From Antitrichia curtipendula (lineage: Eukaryota > Streptophyta > Bryopsida > Hypnales > Leucodontaceae), in contig OX579634.1 of NCBI GenBank assembly GCA_951230915.1, forward strand, positions 45,149,570-45,213,569: a stretch of 64,000 nt of DNA, read 5' to 3'. How positions within the stretch are numbered: the first letter of the stretch is position 1; each line of letters starts with the position of its first letter. The notes beneath the pieces were generated by a model. It was not told the origin of the DNA and ran no database searches. It saw nothing but the letters and a program-made list of their open reading frames with translations. Shown in pieces: positions 1 through 10,944 of the stretch. A program made the position numbers and the translations under genes.

Positions 1-2
1 CA

Positions 3-1125
3 ATTGCATCCAAGAGACCAAGTCTGCCACACAGACAGTCGTATTCACCGTCGTCTCCACAAAACAAGAAGCGCTCGACCCGTCAAGCAAGAAAGCCAAA
101 TCAAGATTCCACTTCTCCTCCAGCTGCTGCAGGCGCAATTTCAGCTCCTCCTCATCCAGGAGTGGTGGAGCAACTCCCAGGAAATAAGGTACAATTCACA
201 AATCAACTTTCAATCCGCAGAGGTAATCAACGCCAGAATGGTCATGTTCGTTCCAATTGCTAATTGCGGAGCATCTTAAAGGTGAATCAAAACTCTGAAA
301 ACGAGTGCTTCAAGTGCTAATATGGACTTTCAAAAGTTCAAATCCAATTTAGAGTTCTAAGTCTAGGACCAGATGGATAGAGATGTGAGGTTCAGCTGCG
401 CTGATGCAGTTGAGGGGTCCAACTTCAACTACTCCAGTTCAAATTTGGACGACTAAAAACTGTTCCAGCCATGGTTCGAGAAAATTTTGAACTTCAGTAC
501 GTTGGTGATATATTAACCTTAGCTAAGTTCCAAACTCAGCTGCTTTTTTACATGGCTACCGGTATTTGCCTCACAATTTGCTATTGGAAATTTTCATTCT
601 GTAGTTTCAAAAATCATTTTTTTTCATTTCACCCGTTTACAACTTCCAGACTAACAGTGATTCACCCAAACCATTGCTCCAGTTCTTTAAAAAATTGTGA
701 GAGTTACGACTGATTTTAACAAACGTGCGCAGATCAATGAAAACATCGAAGTGTCTCCGGGAGCGCTCACCCCCACTAGCAGCTGGGGTGCCTTCCTGGG
801 GCCCAGAACACGCAACCTCCAAAAATCACATCCACACCAGCCCAGCAACGGCACCAACACTCCTGCACCAAGACAGCTGAGAAATTTGCTTCACAAGTTT
901 GTTCGTGCACCTGAAGCATCAGCAACTTCGTCGTCGTGCCACACACCAAGCGTTTCGTCTATTCCACGCACGACCGGAGAAGCATCTTCCTCGGGCGTCA
1001 TCAAATTCAAGTTGTTCAACGTGGAAATCAGTGTGGCTGTAGAGCCTGGACATGGCGGCGACAGGACAGAAGCTCACGGTGAATCGGAACCACAGCTCCG
1101 CAACCAATTGATCTTGCCGTACTAA
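3..1125 (+). CDS. Possible 3' end of an unrecognised gene entering from the left
   Basis: Two open stretches could be exons of one gene. The first (3-188) encodes a basic, Ser/Pro/Lys-rich segment and ends at AAG|GTACAA, a usable donor in phase 0. The second begins after the acceptor CGTGCGCAG at 733, also phase 0, and stays open to a stop at 1123-1125. It encodes about 130 Ser/Pro/His-rich residues. The matching phase supports joining them directly, but an intervening exon between 189 and 732 cannot be excluded. No domain is recognised; composition suggests a disordered, perhaps nuclear, protein. Low confidence. Confidence 0.3.
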
Positions 1126-2231
1126 AGAAGTGCAAGATCACGGGAGCAGCGGTACCTACAACCCCAAATCCGAAACCAAAGAAACTGTGACACATTGGTG
1201 TATTTGTAGTCAAACTACAATTAGAGGTTGTTGTTTCGGACCTGAAGGGAAATATAACAATCCTTTAGTTTCCGAATCCCACATTATATGTTTTGGAGAC
1301 TTTTTATTATTTCTGTGGATTTCAAAAGTGAAGCGTTGGAAGGTAGTGTCACATTGGTGTATTTTTGAAGAGTGCTTGGAACAGTTTGAAAACCATTCAG
1401 GAAGGGGGAAAGGACATGTTTTGGAGACGCTGTTTGGAGATATACTGTCTGTGAGGGATCTTCGTGAAGCATCTACACCACATCGTTCGTATTTACTGAG
1501 ACTCACTAATGTACAGATACTCAAGAACCATGCGCTTACGACTTGAAATCATGTCTTGCATCACTCAACTGAAAGGGAGGAGAACCTGTCGATGTGAGAA
1601 ATTCGAAATGTATGCCCAGCAGTGAAGTCCTCACTCAAAACGTGATCAGGTCTCGGAATGTACTTTGAGGAACAGAGCTTTTATCTACATGACTGGATGA
1701 ATCTGTGTCAAAGGAAAGATCAATAAGGTCGGCACTGGAGTGACGCGCGTAGGGTACATCTTCGGGAATGTAAGAGAATTCCCGATTTGTGCCTGGGGCT
1801 CGTCGTGGCAGCTGGCTCAATGGCTGACTTGAAGTTCTTTGCAGATGACCTGGCCCTGCACACGTTGCAGCAGGTAGAGGGGAAAAGGAATGAGGGAAAT
1901 GAGGAACGCTCTATGTAGCAACAACAAAGGCCTCTTAACTCACATGGCTATTTGCTCAAGTCATAAAAAGAAATCACTGAAATGATTCATAAGACACGAC
2001 ATTCAACCCTCCGAATTTGACTGCCTCGGGGAGAAAATGGGCGCTTGCCCAGTGGTTCAGAACTTGGCATGTGGAAATTGTCGAATGGAGAGATGGACAC
2101 AAAATAGGAGAGATTCTCAGGAAATAAAGGGAATGTGCAACTACAGCGAGTGTCATTAGAGAGCGTGGGGCGTAATGAAAAGGAAAAAGGAGAGAATAGC
2201 AATTGAATTCCTAGTCAGAGAAGAAGGATGA
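1126..2231. other. Spacer between convergent genes
   Basis: No coding region, RNA gene or repeat is supported. It probably holds the 3' untranslated regions of the plus-strand gene on its left and the minus-strand ANTH gene on its right. Confidence 0.4.
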
Positions 2232-3269
2232 TCATGTGACATGAAACTCACCGTTTATTCGTAATGGCTGTCGAGCTGTGCTTTGGAGAGGAAGACTTCC
2301 AGTCATCCCTTGTCCGCCTGTCGACACCGACCTTGTAAACGAAGAAACTCTCGGCTCTTTCTGTAAGCTCTGAATACTCTCCGTCAACTTCTGTATTTCA
2401 AGCTTGCTCACCATCGCTTTCCCTGGCAAGGGCACGTCGGACAGCAATCGCAACTCCTTGCAATTCTCCAGAAACGTCTCCCAGGCTTGCATCTGAATAG
2501 CAGCTCTCTTGCAATCGTGAAGCATAGCAAGGCTCTCCGAAAGCGCCAGGGCATCGACTCTCCCTAACAATTCATGAATCCGGAACCGAATTTCGGAAAC
2601 CACCTTGTAGCCATCCATCACTACTAGCACGAGGGCGCCTTGAATGACAGGAGGCTCCCCTGCTTCGGCTCCGGGATCGCACTGATAGAGCTCCTCCAGC
2701 AGATTCTGAAGACTTTCTAACTGATATAAAAGCTCCTCGGAACCCATGTACTCCACCCTGTTCTGCGTGATCTCGGCTTTCCACCTGTGGTCAAGATGGG
2801 TCTTCAAAGCATGTGCGCATCGAAGTCTTTCGTCCAAGTACTGTGCGTAATTCCTCACCCACAACGAACACTCCGACGCCTGGTTGAACTTGGAAAAACT
2901 GAGATACTCCTTCCCTTCTCGAAGAGAACTGTAAGTAAGCAAATCTTGAAACAAGAATCCGCCGTCCAGCATACTCCGATGCAAAATGACGAGACACTTC
3001 ACGGCCACGGCCCAGTTCTGGGTCTTCTTCAGACGTCTTACAAGAAGGCGCGTGCAGAAAGAGACTTGCATCCGAGAGTCGGCACCCGCGGCGAGAACGT
3101 CCTCCACGTACTTCTCCTCCGGCAAGCTCTCTTGATGGTTGGTGGCCATTACTATCGCGAACCGTAAGTGCGAGAACGGGCCGCTGGCTCTTGCCGCTGT
3201 CTGGTCCTTTAACAAACCAAGCACGGCGGCCAGCTTGGTCCGTCCTCTCAACCATCGTGCCACAGCCAT
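2232..3269 (-). CDS. ANTH-domain putative clathrin assembly protein (AP180 N-terminal homology)
   Basis: A single uninterrupted reading frame of 345 residues. ANTH proteins bind PtdIns(4,5)P2 and clathrin or AP2 at membranes and promote clathrin-coated vesicle formation. Seen here: an N-terminal helix with LAAVLGLLKDQTA, then the lipid-binding stretch IVMATNHQESLPEEKYV at about residues 39-55, then the helical repeat body (RLLVRRLKKTQNWAVAVKCLVILHRSM, SLWVRNYAQYLDERLRCA). It ends soon after the ANTH fold, as in the short plant group related to Arabidopsis At4g40080, and lacks the long C-terminal tail with DPF/NPF motifs of full AP180 proteins. The ATG chosen is the one that starts directly before the conserved helix. 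The canonical basic residues of the lipid-binding stretch are partly replaced by Met and Glu, so binding may be weaker or altered. This is the only ordinary, intact host gene in the window. Confidence 0.9.
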   Translation of the reverse strand: MAVARWLRGRTKLAAVLGLLKDQTAARASGPFSHLRFAIVMATNHQESLPEEKYVEDVLAAGADSRMQVSFCTRLLVRRLKKTQNWAVAVKCLVILHRSMLDGGFLFQDLLTYSSLREGKEYLSFSKFNQASECSLWVRNYAQYLDERLRCAHALKTHLDHRWKAEITQNRVEYMGSEELLYQLESLQNLLEELYQCDPGAEAGEPPVIQGALVLVVMDGYKVVSEIRFRIHELLGRVDALALSESLAMLHDCKRAAIQMQAWETFLENCKELRLLSDVPLPGKAMVSKLEIQKLTESIQSLQKEPRVSSFTRSVSTGGQGMTGSLPLQSTARQPLRINGEFHVT

Positions 3270-6200
3270 ACCCTAATTGGCCAGTGCCGCAAAGTGGCAA
3301 CCCTCACAAAGACTCACACATGGAATCCAACCAACATCTGATTTGTAAACTCCTCCTCCTGTGCCTCTCTGCCATGAAAAGAAAACCCTAACAACGCCCG
3401 TCTAATACGCTCTCGGCCATCGCTTCCCCTCCAGAAGCTTTCCCATCAACCGCGCTGCAAGAGAGGACTTCCTTGACTGCCGAAGAGGCGTAATTCAAAC
3501 AAACCTACCAACAACGAATTTCTTCGCAAACCTTTTCTTCAACGCAAAGACGGAAACGTCTTCAGAAATCGGTCAACCTCAGAAGCTAATTCGCAATCAC
3601 TCCTCCCAAGCCTTGATCACACCTACAATGAGCTGCGAAATTCTCAGACCCAAACCCAACACAAAATGGTTACAGAGCCCCCAATTAAGGGCTTGATCAC
3701 ATCATCCGAATTGGTCAAACCCAACACAAAACGTCACGGTGCGAGTCGCAATTTTCTAACCCAACCAACAGAACAGGATTGTACTATACTGTGCATCTCG
3801 GCCAACCAAACAAATGGTCAACGTTTTGCAAAAGCAGCAAGACTGCAATAGCCTAAAACAAAAGGCGACTCTGAATGCGGGGCCAAAGCGACTCCGGAAT
3901 CTAATGCGGCATGAGAAGCAGTCTCTCCTCTTTTTTAAATAGGAAATTCCTTTTTTTGAAGAGTTTTTTACACAATCAAGAGACAAATTGTGGTCGTGTC
4001 CTGGAGAATCGCATAAGCTGTCGTCAAAGTGCTTCGGAAGTGAGTCTGTTGTGTGCATCTCGAAAGCTGGCACGGGCCAAAAGAGGATGAGGCTGCAGAG
4101 CGCGAGATGGGGACGAGAGGGGCGGTGTGAACGAGGCATGGCGAGTAGATTTGAATTCTGACAATTCGTGTACCGACATCTTCCAACGACAAATTTGGAC
4201 TACTCTTGTCCTTCTTAGGCACCGTTGCGGCACTTTTGGAAGCTCACTGAAGTCGTAATTCTCCTCCTTTCGTCCTTTCAGGAGAGCAGTGTCTGGGCAG
4301 AAATTGGAGCCACATGGGCCAGTATCTGAAGTCTTTTTTAATAATGGGAATTGGTTTTCCTTTGAAATTCTTGGCTGTCCCTTGTACTTTTACTTCAAAT
4401 TTATAAAATCTAATGATTTTGTACATGAAGTATGGAAAAATGAACTCTCTCATCATATAATATTACAGTTGACTTTTCTCTCCACTCATTCGAGATATTT
4501 CTTAATCCATAAACAACGTTGAAGATGTTTTTCGGTTGATGAATGACAAAACCGAATCTTTCCATGCATGATAAACGTGCAACTATTCATCCTCCAAATT
4601 TTGTATGAAAAGAGAAGGTCTTCTATAGCAGTTTGACTTCCAATGAGTGCTTTTGCATTTTTTTAAGCCAACAATTCCTATGGTCCTAAAATAGATGATT
4701 TCCTTGGTGATTAGCTCGTCCTTTAAGGGTTAATTTCTCTCTAAGTTTTCTGTGGAGTTTTCCTCCATTTCATAGCTCCAAGCAGAATTTGGTGTAGAGT
4801 TTTGAATCTCGTATCGTCTTAGTAGACTAGTGTATTTGCACTACTTAATGAATATCTTTATTACATGAGAGAAGTTTGGTCTCCCAATGAATGTTATTTG
4901 TTTTCACCTTTAGGACCCAAATTAAGCTTATCCAATGACATTGGAGCCTGTTGGAGTTTCATAATTACAGTTTCATAATTATAGTGTCTTTTACAATATC
5001 AAAATCAAACTTTAAGAATAAATAGCCTAAAGTGCTTGAATGTCCTATGTGGGTATTTGTTTGTATGAAATAACACCTAGTATAAAATTGGAAAATAAAT
5101 GACATGTCTTGAAACCCCTATTTATCTAATTATCGATAAATCCATAGTCTATAAATAAAACAGCTAATGGAAGATATTACATTTTTCTCTCAAAGCAAAA
5201 AAACTTGTGGATTAGAAAAATAAACAAATTGATGAAAAATAGTAATCTTGTGCATCTCATAAAAGATAAGGCATAAGCCAACGGACATTTTTTGGTTGCT
5301 AGCACTATAGGAACACTATGTTTTATATGAGTTTTCATGATTTTAGAAGATAGATTTCAATGGAGGTCCAATAAAACAATTTGTGGTTGGTTTTGTAGCC
5401 CAACCACCTATTGTGGAAAAATAAGTATTGCAAACTACATAATGATGACTTCTTTGTCTTTAGAAGAAAAGTATGCAATGATGTTGTCCTTGATAACACA
5501 AATGTGGGTGTTATGTTCATGTTGGAGCCCGAGACACTCTAGATGACAACAATGCATTGGAAATTAATCCCTAGAGGACCAACATGTGTTTTTTGGCAAC
5601 ATAGAAATTTTGGGCAAGTACATGTGATTGGAGATTTCTATATTTTAAACTGAAATTTTAATAGAAAGAGGGGACAAATAATATCTTCCATATGCACTAA
5701 ATTTAATGATACTTGGAAATCTGAATCAAAAGTTATGGCCAAATATGTTACTTTTTTCTCTAGCTAGGCAATCCGGACAGATCAGAAAAATCACTTTTTT
5801 CATAAACAAAATTTAAAAATTGATTTTTTAGAGTTATATAAACATGAAAGCTTTGAATCATTCCATTTTGATCAATGAGTCAAAAGTTATGAGGGTTTTA
5901 GTTTGCGGGCACCCACATCATTAGTTCCTCATTTCCAACTTGTGTTGCTAAAGTCTCAGTCCTCGGAACTACTAACACACACTCCACACATAACACCTGG
6001 CATGTCACTTGGTGATGTGGGGCAAAACTTTTATTAATGTCCAAGCACTTGGTGGAGACACTACTCCCCATCGGTGCTGATTGCCCACAAATGCCATCCA
6101 ACTCTATACTAGATCCATTGTATATTTGTTACTTTTAAATCAAGACTAATTGAGACTCACAACTCAAGACACATTGAGAATGACCTAACAAGAAGCGGAA

Positions 6201-7324
6201 CTCCATCCAACCGGTGCCATGGGACACACACACAAGTCTCTTATGGTGCCTTGGATCAGGTGGTGAAGTTACATCACCAAACTTAAGTCACTGAGACTCA
6301 TTAAAGCTCTAAAAGTAGTAAGGAGGAAGACCAAACCCTCCTAAAATATTTTTTCTGGGATTCGGCAGAATTTTTCCCCTTGTGGGTTGAAGGAACTTCC
6401 AACATACACTTTGGTTTAGGAAGGCCATCCATTTCCAACTGAAATCACTAAGTTACGACCATGTTTGAACTCTCAAACTTCCAAACGGTGTAACTTTGCA
6501 GCTAAAGCTTCAAATTCCACGTGCAAGACCATTTTGGATATTTAAGCAACAAGTAGACTATTCACTAATCTCCTTTGGACAAGTTTTCACAAAATTATGG
6601 CCTTCCAAAGATTCAGGTTCACTAGGAACAACATCATGCTTCTACGACGACCCTTCTCTTGACCACAAATTTAGGCTCGTAGCTTAAAACCTCGTAATAT
6701 TTGTCATTATAATTTTTTTGTGTTCTTAGTTTTCCAATGATATGCTACATGACATATTTCTATGAAGGATTAATTGAAAAACTCTCAATCCTAGCCCTTA
6801 AGTGTCTCGGTGCCACCGGGACACCCCAACTTTGAATGGCCATAACTTCAAGCCAATTAGGTCAAATTATGCATTCTTTAGATAGTTGGAAGCGCCTTTT
6901 CAATGAATTTCCAAAAATGTAAGATACTCTACTATGCTCTTCTAATTCAAGGCACTATCGTGCCTTGTTTGCTTGGAAGTCATTAATTTCTCCCTTCTTT
7001 AGTTAGACTTGGGCAAGGCTTGGGACGTCACCTCCAAGTCCCTTTTGTTCACTAAGGCACTTTGGCATCCCAAGGAAATAAGGGTGTGACAATCAACCAC
7101 ATTCACAAACAATTCAAGATTAATGCACAAAATTCTAATGACAATCATTAGCGAGAATTGTAACAAAATGCCAAATAAATTCAAAGTTATTGTTTATAAG
7201 CAAGTGGACAATCTAAATGTTGTTTGGTTAGCCATGAAATGGAATTTCATGTTAGAAAAAGCCAATTTTGTAAAAATCTCCTATCTATTTTTGTTAGATA
7301 TTTGATGGTGTACCTTCTCTTCCA
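3270..7324. other. Gene-poor AT-rich intergenic region
   Basis: It contains the likely promoter and 5' leader of the ANTH gene at its left edge and otherwise no supported gene. One degenerate copia-like fragment is listed separately. The open frames here are short and match no family I know. Confidence 0.5.
5349..5520 (+). pseudogene. Degenerate Ty1/copia RNase H relic
   Basis: One frame reads DRFQWRSNKTICGW, a gap, then SLSLEEKYAMMLSLITQMWVL. The order and spacing resemble the copia RNase H block (Arg-Ser-x-Ser/Thr-x-x-Gly-Tyr, then Ser-Thr-x-Glu-Ala-Glu-Tyr-Met-Ala). Only about 55 residues survive, with no LTR or upstream reverse transcriptase nearby. The resemblance is by eye and may be coincidental. 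Confidence 0.35.
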
Positions 7325-7395
7325 ACAATGCTAGTGTGCGAGCTTGGAGCTGTGAGCCTGTGAGCGTGGAGCTTGGAGCCTGTGAGCCTAGAGCC
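7325..7395 (+). repeat. Left terminal inverted repeat of the host MULE-like element
   Basis: Starts ACAATGCTAGTGTGCGAGC and continues into degenerate repeats of GTGAGCCTG and GCTTGGAGC. About 21 of the first 25 bases agree with the left end of the giant element at 9617. An A/T homopolymer-rich stretch follows (7398-7470). Confidence 0.6.
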
Positions 7396-8588
7396 TAGGA
7401 AAAAAAAATTCCATTTTTTTGCCAAAATTTTTTTTTGGTGAAAAAATTCAAAAAACTAAATTTTTTTTTGCTGTTAATGGCAAATTTGGGACCTATGACC
7501 ATATATCCTATGATCGTGGATTAGTAAATATTTTATGTGGTGTTCTAATTCTTTGTAGTAGAAAAGAAATTTGCACATGGTTAGACTGAGAGTCATTTCT
7601 TATGGAGGCTAAGGTTTTAAAGAACCCTTGGCTCCCAAAAATATGGGGAAGTCTGGTGGTGACCACGGCATTGTCCTAAAAAATTTAGAAAAATAAATGA
7701 CGGTGTCGTGTTCAGGCTGGGAGTTATTTCTCATTGAGTCTAACCTTAAGGTTTTAGGGTCTGTATGGATTTCAAAAGGAAATGAAGAAAGGGTTTTGAA
7801 CCAATTGAGGCAAAGTCTATACATGCTTTATTTATTATTCTATATGTGTTTTATCTATATAGGCTTCAGTTAGTATTTTCAACAAAATGACAAAGCACCG
7901 CTCGGAATATAATTCTCTACATACTAATGGAGAAAGGCTATTCTCCAAACTGTATCTTGTCATATAAGACCATCGAAGGTGACACCTCTTATAGTGGCAC
8001 GTTCTAGAATGCCAATTGTTATGGGACATATGATATGAATATGAATCCTGGAACTTTGGGTCTTTGCGGTATTCAAACTTGGGCCATCCTCTTCTATTCT
8101 CGTGGACCTCTTGCAAATATACTCCAGTCTAAAGGAGGTACTGCTTAAAAATTTTCCTTATAAAATGCGGAAGACGTCTTCCCAAAAAATAAACAAAAAT
8201 ATGAAAAAAATGGGTTTAGGATTTTAGTGTTAAGAAATAAAAACTGGGAAAGCAAATTCGAAAAAAATAAGAATAAAAAGGAAAAAAAATGGAGAAATAC
8301 TAGAAAAAAATAAAAAGGAAAAAAATTGGAAAAAAAGAACAAATACCAAATGAAAAAAACACATTTGATATTCATACATCCATTAGTATATACGGAGTGA
8401 TCATTATAGTTCTTGGCCATTCATACCGTCACATTGCCTAACGTTTGATAAATGATATTATTTCCATACTTCATACATGTATAAATGTGTTCCATTCCAA
8501 ATGCTTCAAATGATTTCAATTGTACCAATTGTATATAATTAAGCTTGTACAATTGACGTACATAGTAGAATTTTACTGGCCCCCCCTA

Positions 8589-9616
8589 CTATAGAACAAT
8601 GATGATCCCTGCTCGAAGTAAAAGAAGCTTCAACTTGTTGAAGTTATAACTGGGTGCATGAATGAACTGGTCATCAAGAATGTCCATCTTGCAGAAGTAC
8701 CAATACAAGTAGTACAGATGCTTGCAATTCACATATGCATGATGCCCTCCAATAGCAGAAATCGACATTTGAACAAAATCCAGGCATGTGCATGACGGAA
8801 ACATACCTAGTGTAATTCGGTACACATTTCTAGTAGGGTTTGCTCCAGTCTCCAATGAAACTATTCCACCTAGGCCCAAAAAAAGAAGCAACGTCACTCC
8901 CACTATTTGTCTTCTAACGTTTCCAGCACTCTTCCACTTATTCCGCTGCTTTGTAGTTGGTGCATTTCCATTTTGCCTTATGGTTCGATTGTTCCTCACC
9001 GTTGGATACACACCTACATCTTGTGGTTGCGGTTGATCATAGAAGACACTCTTGAATACCTTTGACATATTGAAGAGTCATTGCGGTGACAATGTAGGGT
9101 GTTTTTGGAGGTGGAAGCCAGCATGTTGTAGATACAATGTCTCTTCTCTACTGAGGTTGGTCCCAGTCAAAATAAGCCAAATGTCTGGAACCTTGGACCG
9201 ATCTATAACGTACTTGCGCTTTGTACCTTTCACACATCGTTCAATGTCATTCCAACAAAACCAAAAGTCTGCCACCACCTCTCGCTTAGTCCCATAATCT
9301 TCCTTTCTACCACGATAGGTGGGAGTAGGGGTTCCCTTCCGTCCTCTCGCAATTCTGGTAGTGCACTTCATATTTGATGTCTGTTGCTGAGCTTGACATT
9401 TTGCGTTTGATTTGTGGCTGATCCTTGCAATGTGCCACTTCGACGTATTGTAGTTACTTTCAAATGCAATTGTAAAATGTTTGGATGGTTGAAACTCAGT
9501 CTCCTTTCCTTTGCTTTGTGAAGTCTCTGCAAAAGCCGTATAGGACCTCGTTCGAACACGAGGTTGAGAAAAGTTGACTTTGTCAAGTCGATGTGAGTCT
9601 CCTGCATCACCAATGG
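8589..9616 (-). pseudogene. 3' half of a MULE-like transposase gene with SWIM zinc finger
   Basis: Read on the minus strand from 9616, the frame starts IGDAGDSHRLDKVNFSQPRV and stays open to the stop at 8589, except for one TGA at 9078-9080. The related gene at 31217-35075 reads LGCNQDSHRPDKVNFSRPRI at the same place, so this copy starts mid-protein. Its C-terminal part carries a SWIM zinc finger: CTC at about 8785 and CKH at about 8725, the Cys-x-Cys...Cys-x-His pattern found downstream of many MULE transposase domains and thought to bind DNA. The missing N-terminal portion lies 53 kb away at 63070-64000. The TGA can arise from CGA by one transition. Confidence 0.8.
9603..9616. repeat. Left target-site duplication of the giant element
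   Basis: TGCATCACCAATGG abuts the left terminal repeat. The right copy at 63070-63083 is TGCATCGCCAATGG, 13 of 14 identical. Both encode the same transposase residues (ATT-GGY-GAT-GCA, Ile-Gly-Asp-Ala) in the broken host gene. Known MULE duplications are usually 8-11 bp, so the true duplication may be shorter with chance extension. Confidence 0.8.
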
Positions 9617-9648
9617 AGAATGCTGGTATGCGAGCGTGGAGTGTGGAG
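9617..9648 (+). repeat. Left terminal inverted repeat of the giant element
   Basis: Starts AGAATGCTGGTATGCGAGCG and continues with GTGGAG repeats. It pairs in inverted orientation with 63038-63069; mismatches fall at positions 3, 4, 5, 9 and 26. Degenerate GTGGAGCGG/GTGAGCAGGGA repeats extend to about 9690 and have counterparts at the other end. Confidence 0.8.
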
Positions 9649-9734
9649 CGGAGAGTGGGGAGCGGGGATTAGTGAGCGGTGAGCAGGGATTCTATAATTT
9701 TGGTGAATAACTTTTGAAAAATTAGATGACAGTA

Positions 9735-9900
9735 ATTGAAGAAGTGGATGAAAAGGTGGATTAAAAAAATGGATGAAAAAGTGGATGAAAAAGTAGATGA
9801 AAATGGTGGATGACAAAATAGATGAAAACGGTCGATGAAAATGGTGGATGAAAAAGTAGATGAAAACGGTAGATGAAAATGGTGGATGAAAAGGGGAAGG
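9735..9900 (+). repeat. Left subterminal GTGGATGAAAA-type array
   Basis: About fourteen degenerate copies of GGATGAAAA with GTGGATGAAAATG variants, all in one orientation. The reverse complement (TTTTCATCCAC) fills 62640-62860 near the other end. Such arrays often bind transposase, which is inference here. The Phe/His/Pro-rich frames they encode on the minus strand are not genes. Confidence 0.7.
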
Positions 9901-9965
9901 AAAAACATAATTAATAACATGATGAAAATAGTAGTTGAATAGAGCGAATTTCATAAATCCCTCCA

Positions 9966-10944
9966 AAAAGTGAGTTCATGAATTATATGATATTACATAC
10001 TCCATAAAGGCAGGGCAACCCTCCTTCTCATAATGGGGCAGCTAGTACAGCCTGCCTTGCCAACTTAGCTGGGCTGACACAGATAACTGCAGGCACCGCT
10101 TCAGCCATGCAGCACGATACAAAGCATTCGAAAATAGCTTTTCTGTGTACCCAGTGGCTTATCACTTTTTTGTTTTGAAGCGGCTTAATCCGAAGGGGAT
10201 TAAGGTATTGTTGGTTATTCAGGGATTGGGGGAGCTGCAGTAGCTCTCCAGAAGGTTGGGATCAATCTCGACGTAAAGGTGAGCGTGGAGATTGAAGAGG
10301 GAGCCCGTCGTTGCTTCCAGACTTGGTGGTCCATAACGAATTAAGAAGGCTATCTTGATCTGGACTATCACGATGTGAGACAATTAACAACACATGTCTT
10401 GCCCAATCTCACATTGCGATCAATTGCCACTGCGGTGCATAAATTAACTATGGCGAGATCCAATAAAAAAATGCCCAGCTACGAAGTGACTACTAAAGAC
10501 CCCTCCCGGTACGGGGAAGGGGCTTTGAAATGCGACTTCCAGGTATAGGAAGATGGAAGTGATTACTAAACACTGTCGTCTCTTCTCTTGCCAAAATTAT
10601 TCTTGCCAAGATAGTATAAAGAAGTAGTCGGGTAGACTCCTGTTGGGAGTGACATGTTTTGAAGACAATCTATCATCTTGCTAAACAATCCTCAAAAATT
10701 TGACTTCATTCTAGTATATATTCTGGCATTGGAGTACTTATTTGAACATGTCTTGTCCAATCAAACGTAAACACATACATACATCATCGGCTATTTGAAA
10801 GCACAAGACAATTTATGGAGATATAAAATATACGATGTATGGCGCCAAAATAAGTAGATAATAGTAGAAAACATCATAGTAATATAATAAATCAAATCCA
10901 ACAATAGAGGGCGTTAAAAAGGCTATCAAAAATCAAATGGATAG
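9966..10944. other. Left arm of the giant element
   Basis: Contains the DRM-like relic listed separately. Otherwise it holds only short unrecognised frames and the downstream flank of the ParB-methyltransferase gene. Confidence 0.4.
10178..10395 (+). pseudogene. Relic of a DRM-type (domains rearranged) cytosine-5 DNA methyltransferase
   Basis: From about 10217 one frame reads SGIGGAAVALQKVGINL, then VSVEIEEGARRCFQTWW, a TAA stop, and EGYLDLDYHDVRQLT. This matches the AdoMet-binding motif I and following motifs II-III of plant DRM enzymes (FSGIGGxEVAL...VSVEI...TNQ.G.L...DVQ.L), the de novo methyltransferases of RNA-directed DNA methylation. Just upstream, a stretch reading KRLNPKGIKVLLV is joined through a one-base frameshift. 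The catalytic PC motif is not found downstream. At least one frameshift and one stop make it non-functional. Homology is judged by eye. Confidence 0.6.

Noticed and set aside
9607..9966. Open minus-strand frame rich in Phe, His, Ile and Pro
   Set aside because: It is the translation of the subterminal GGATGAAAA array and has no protein-like composition. The same holds for the frames at 62604-62870.
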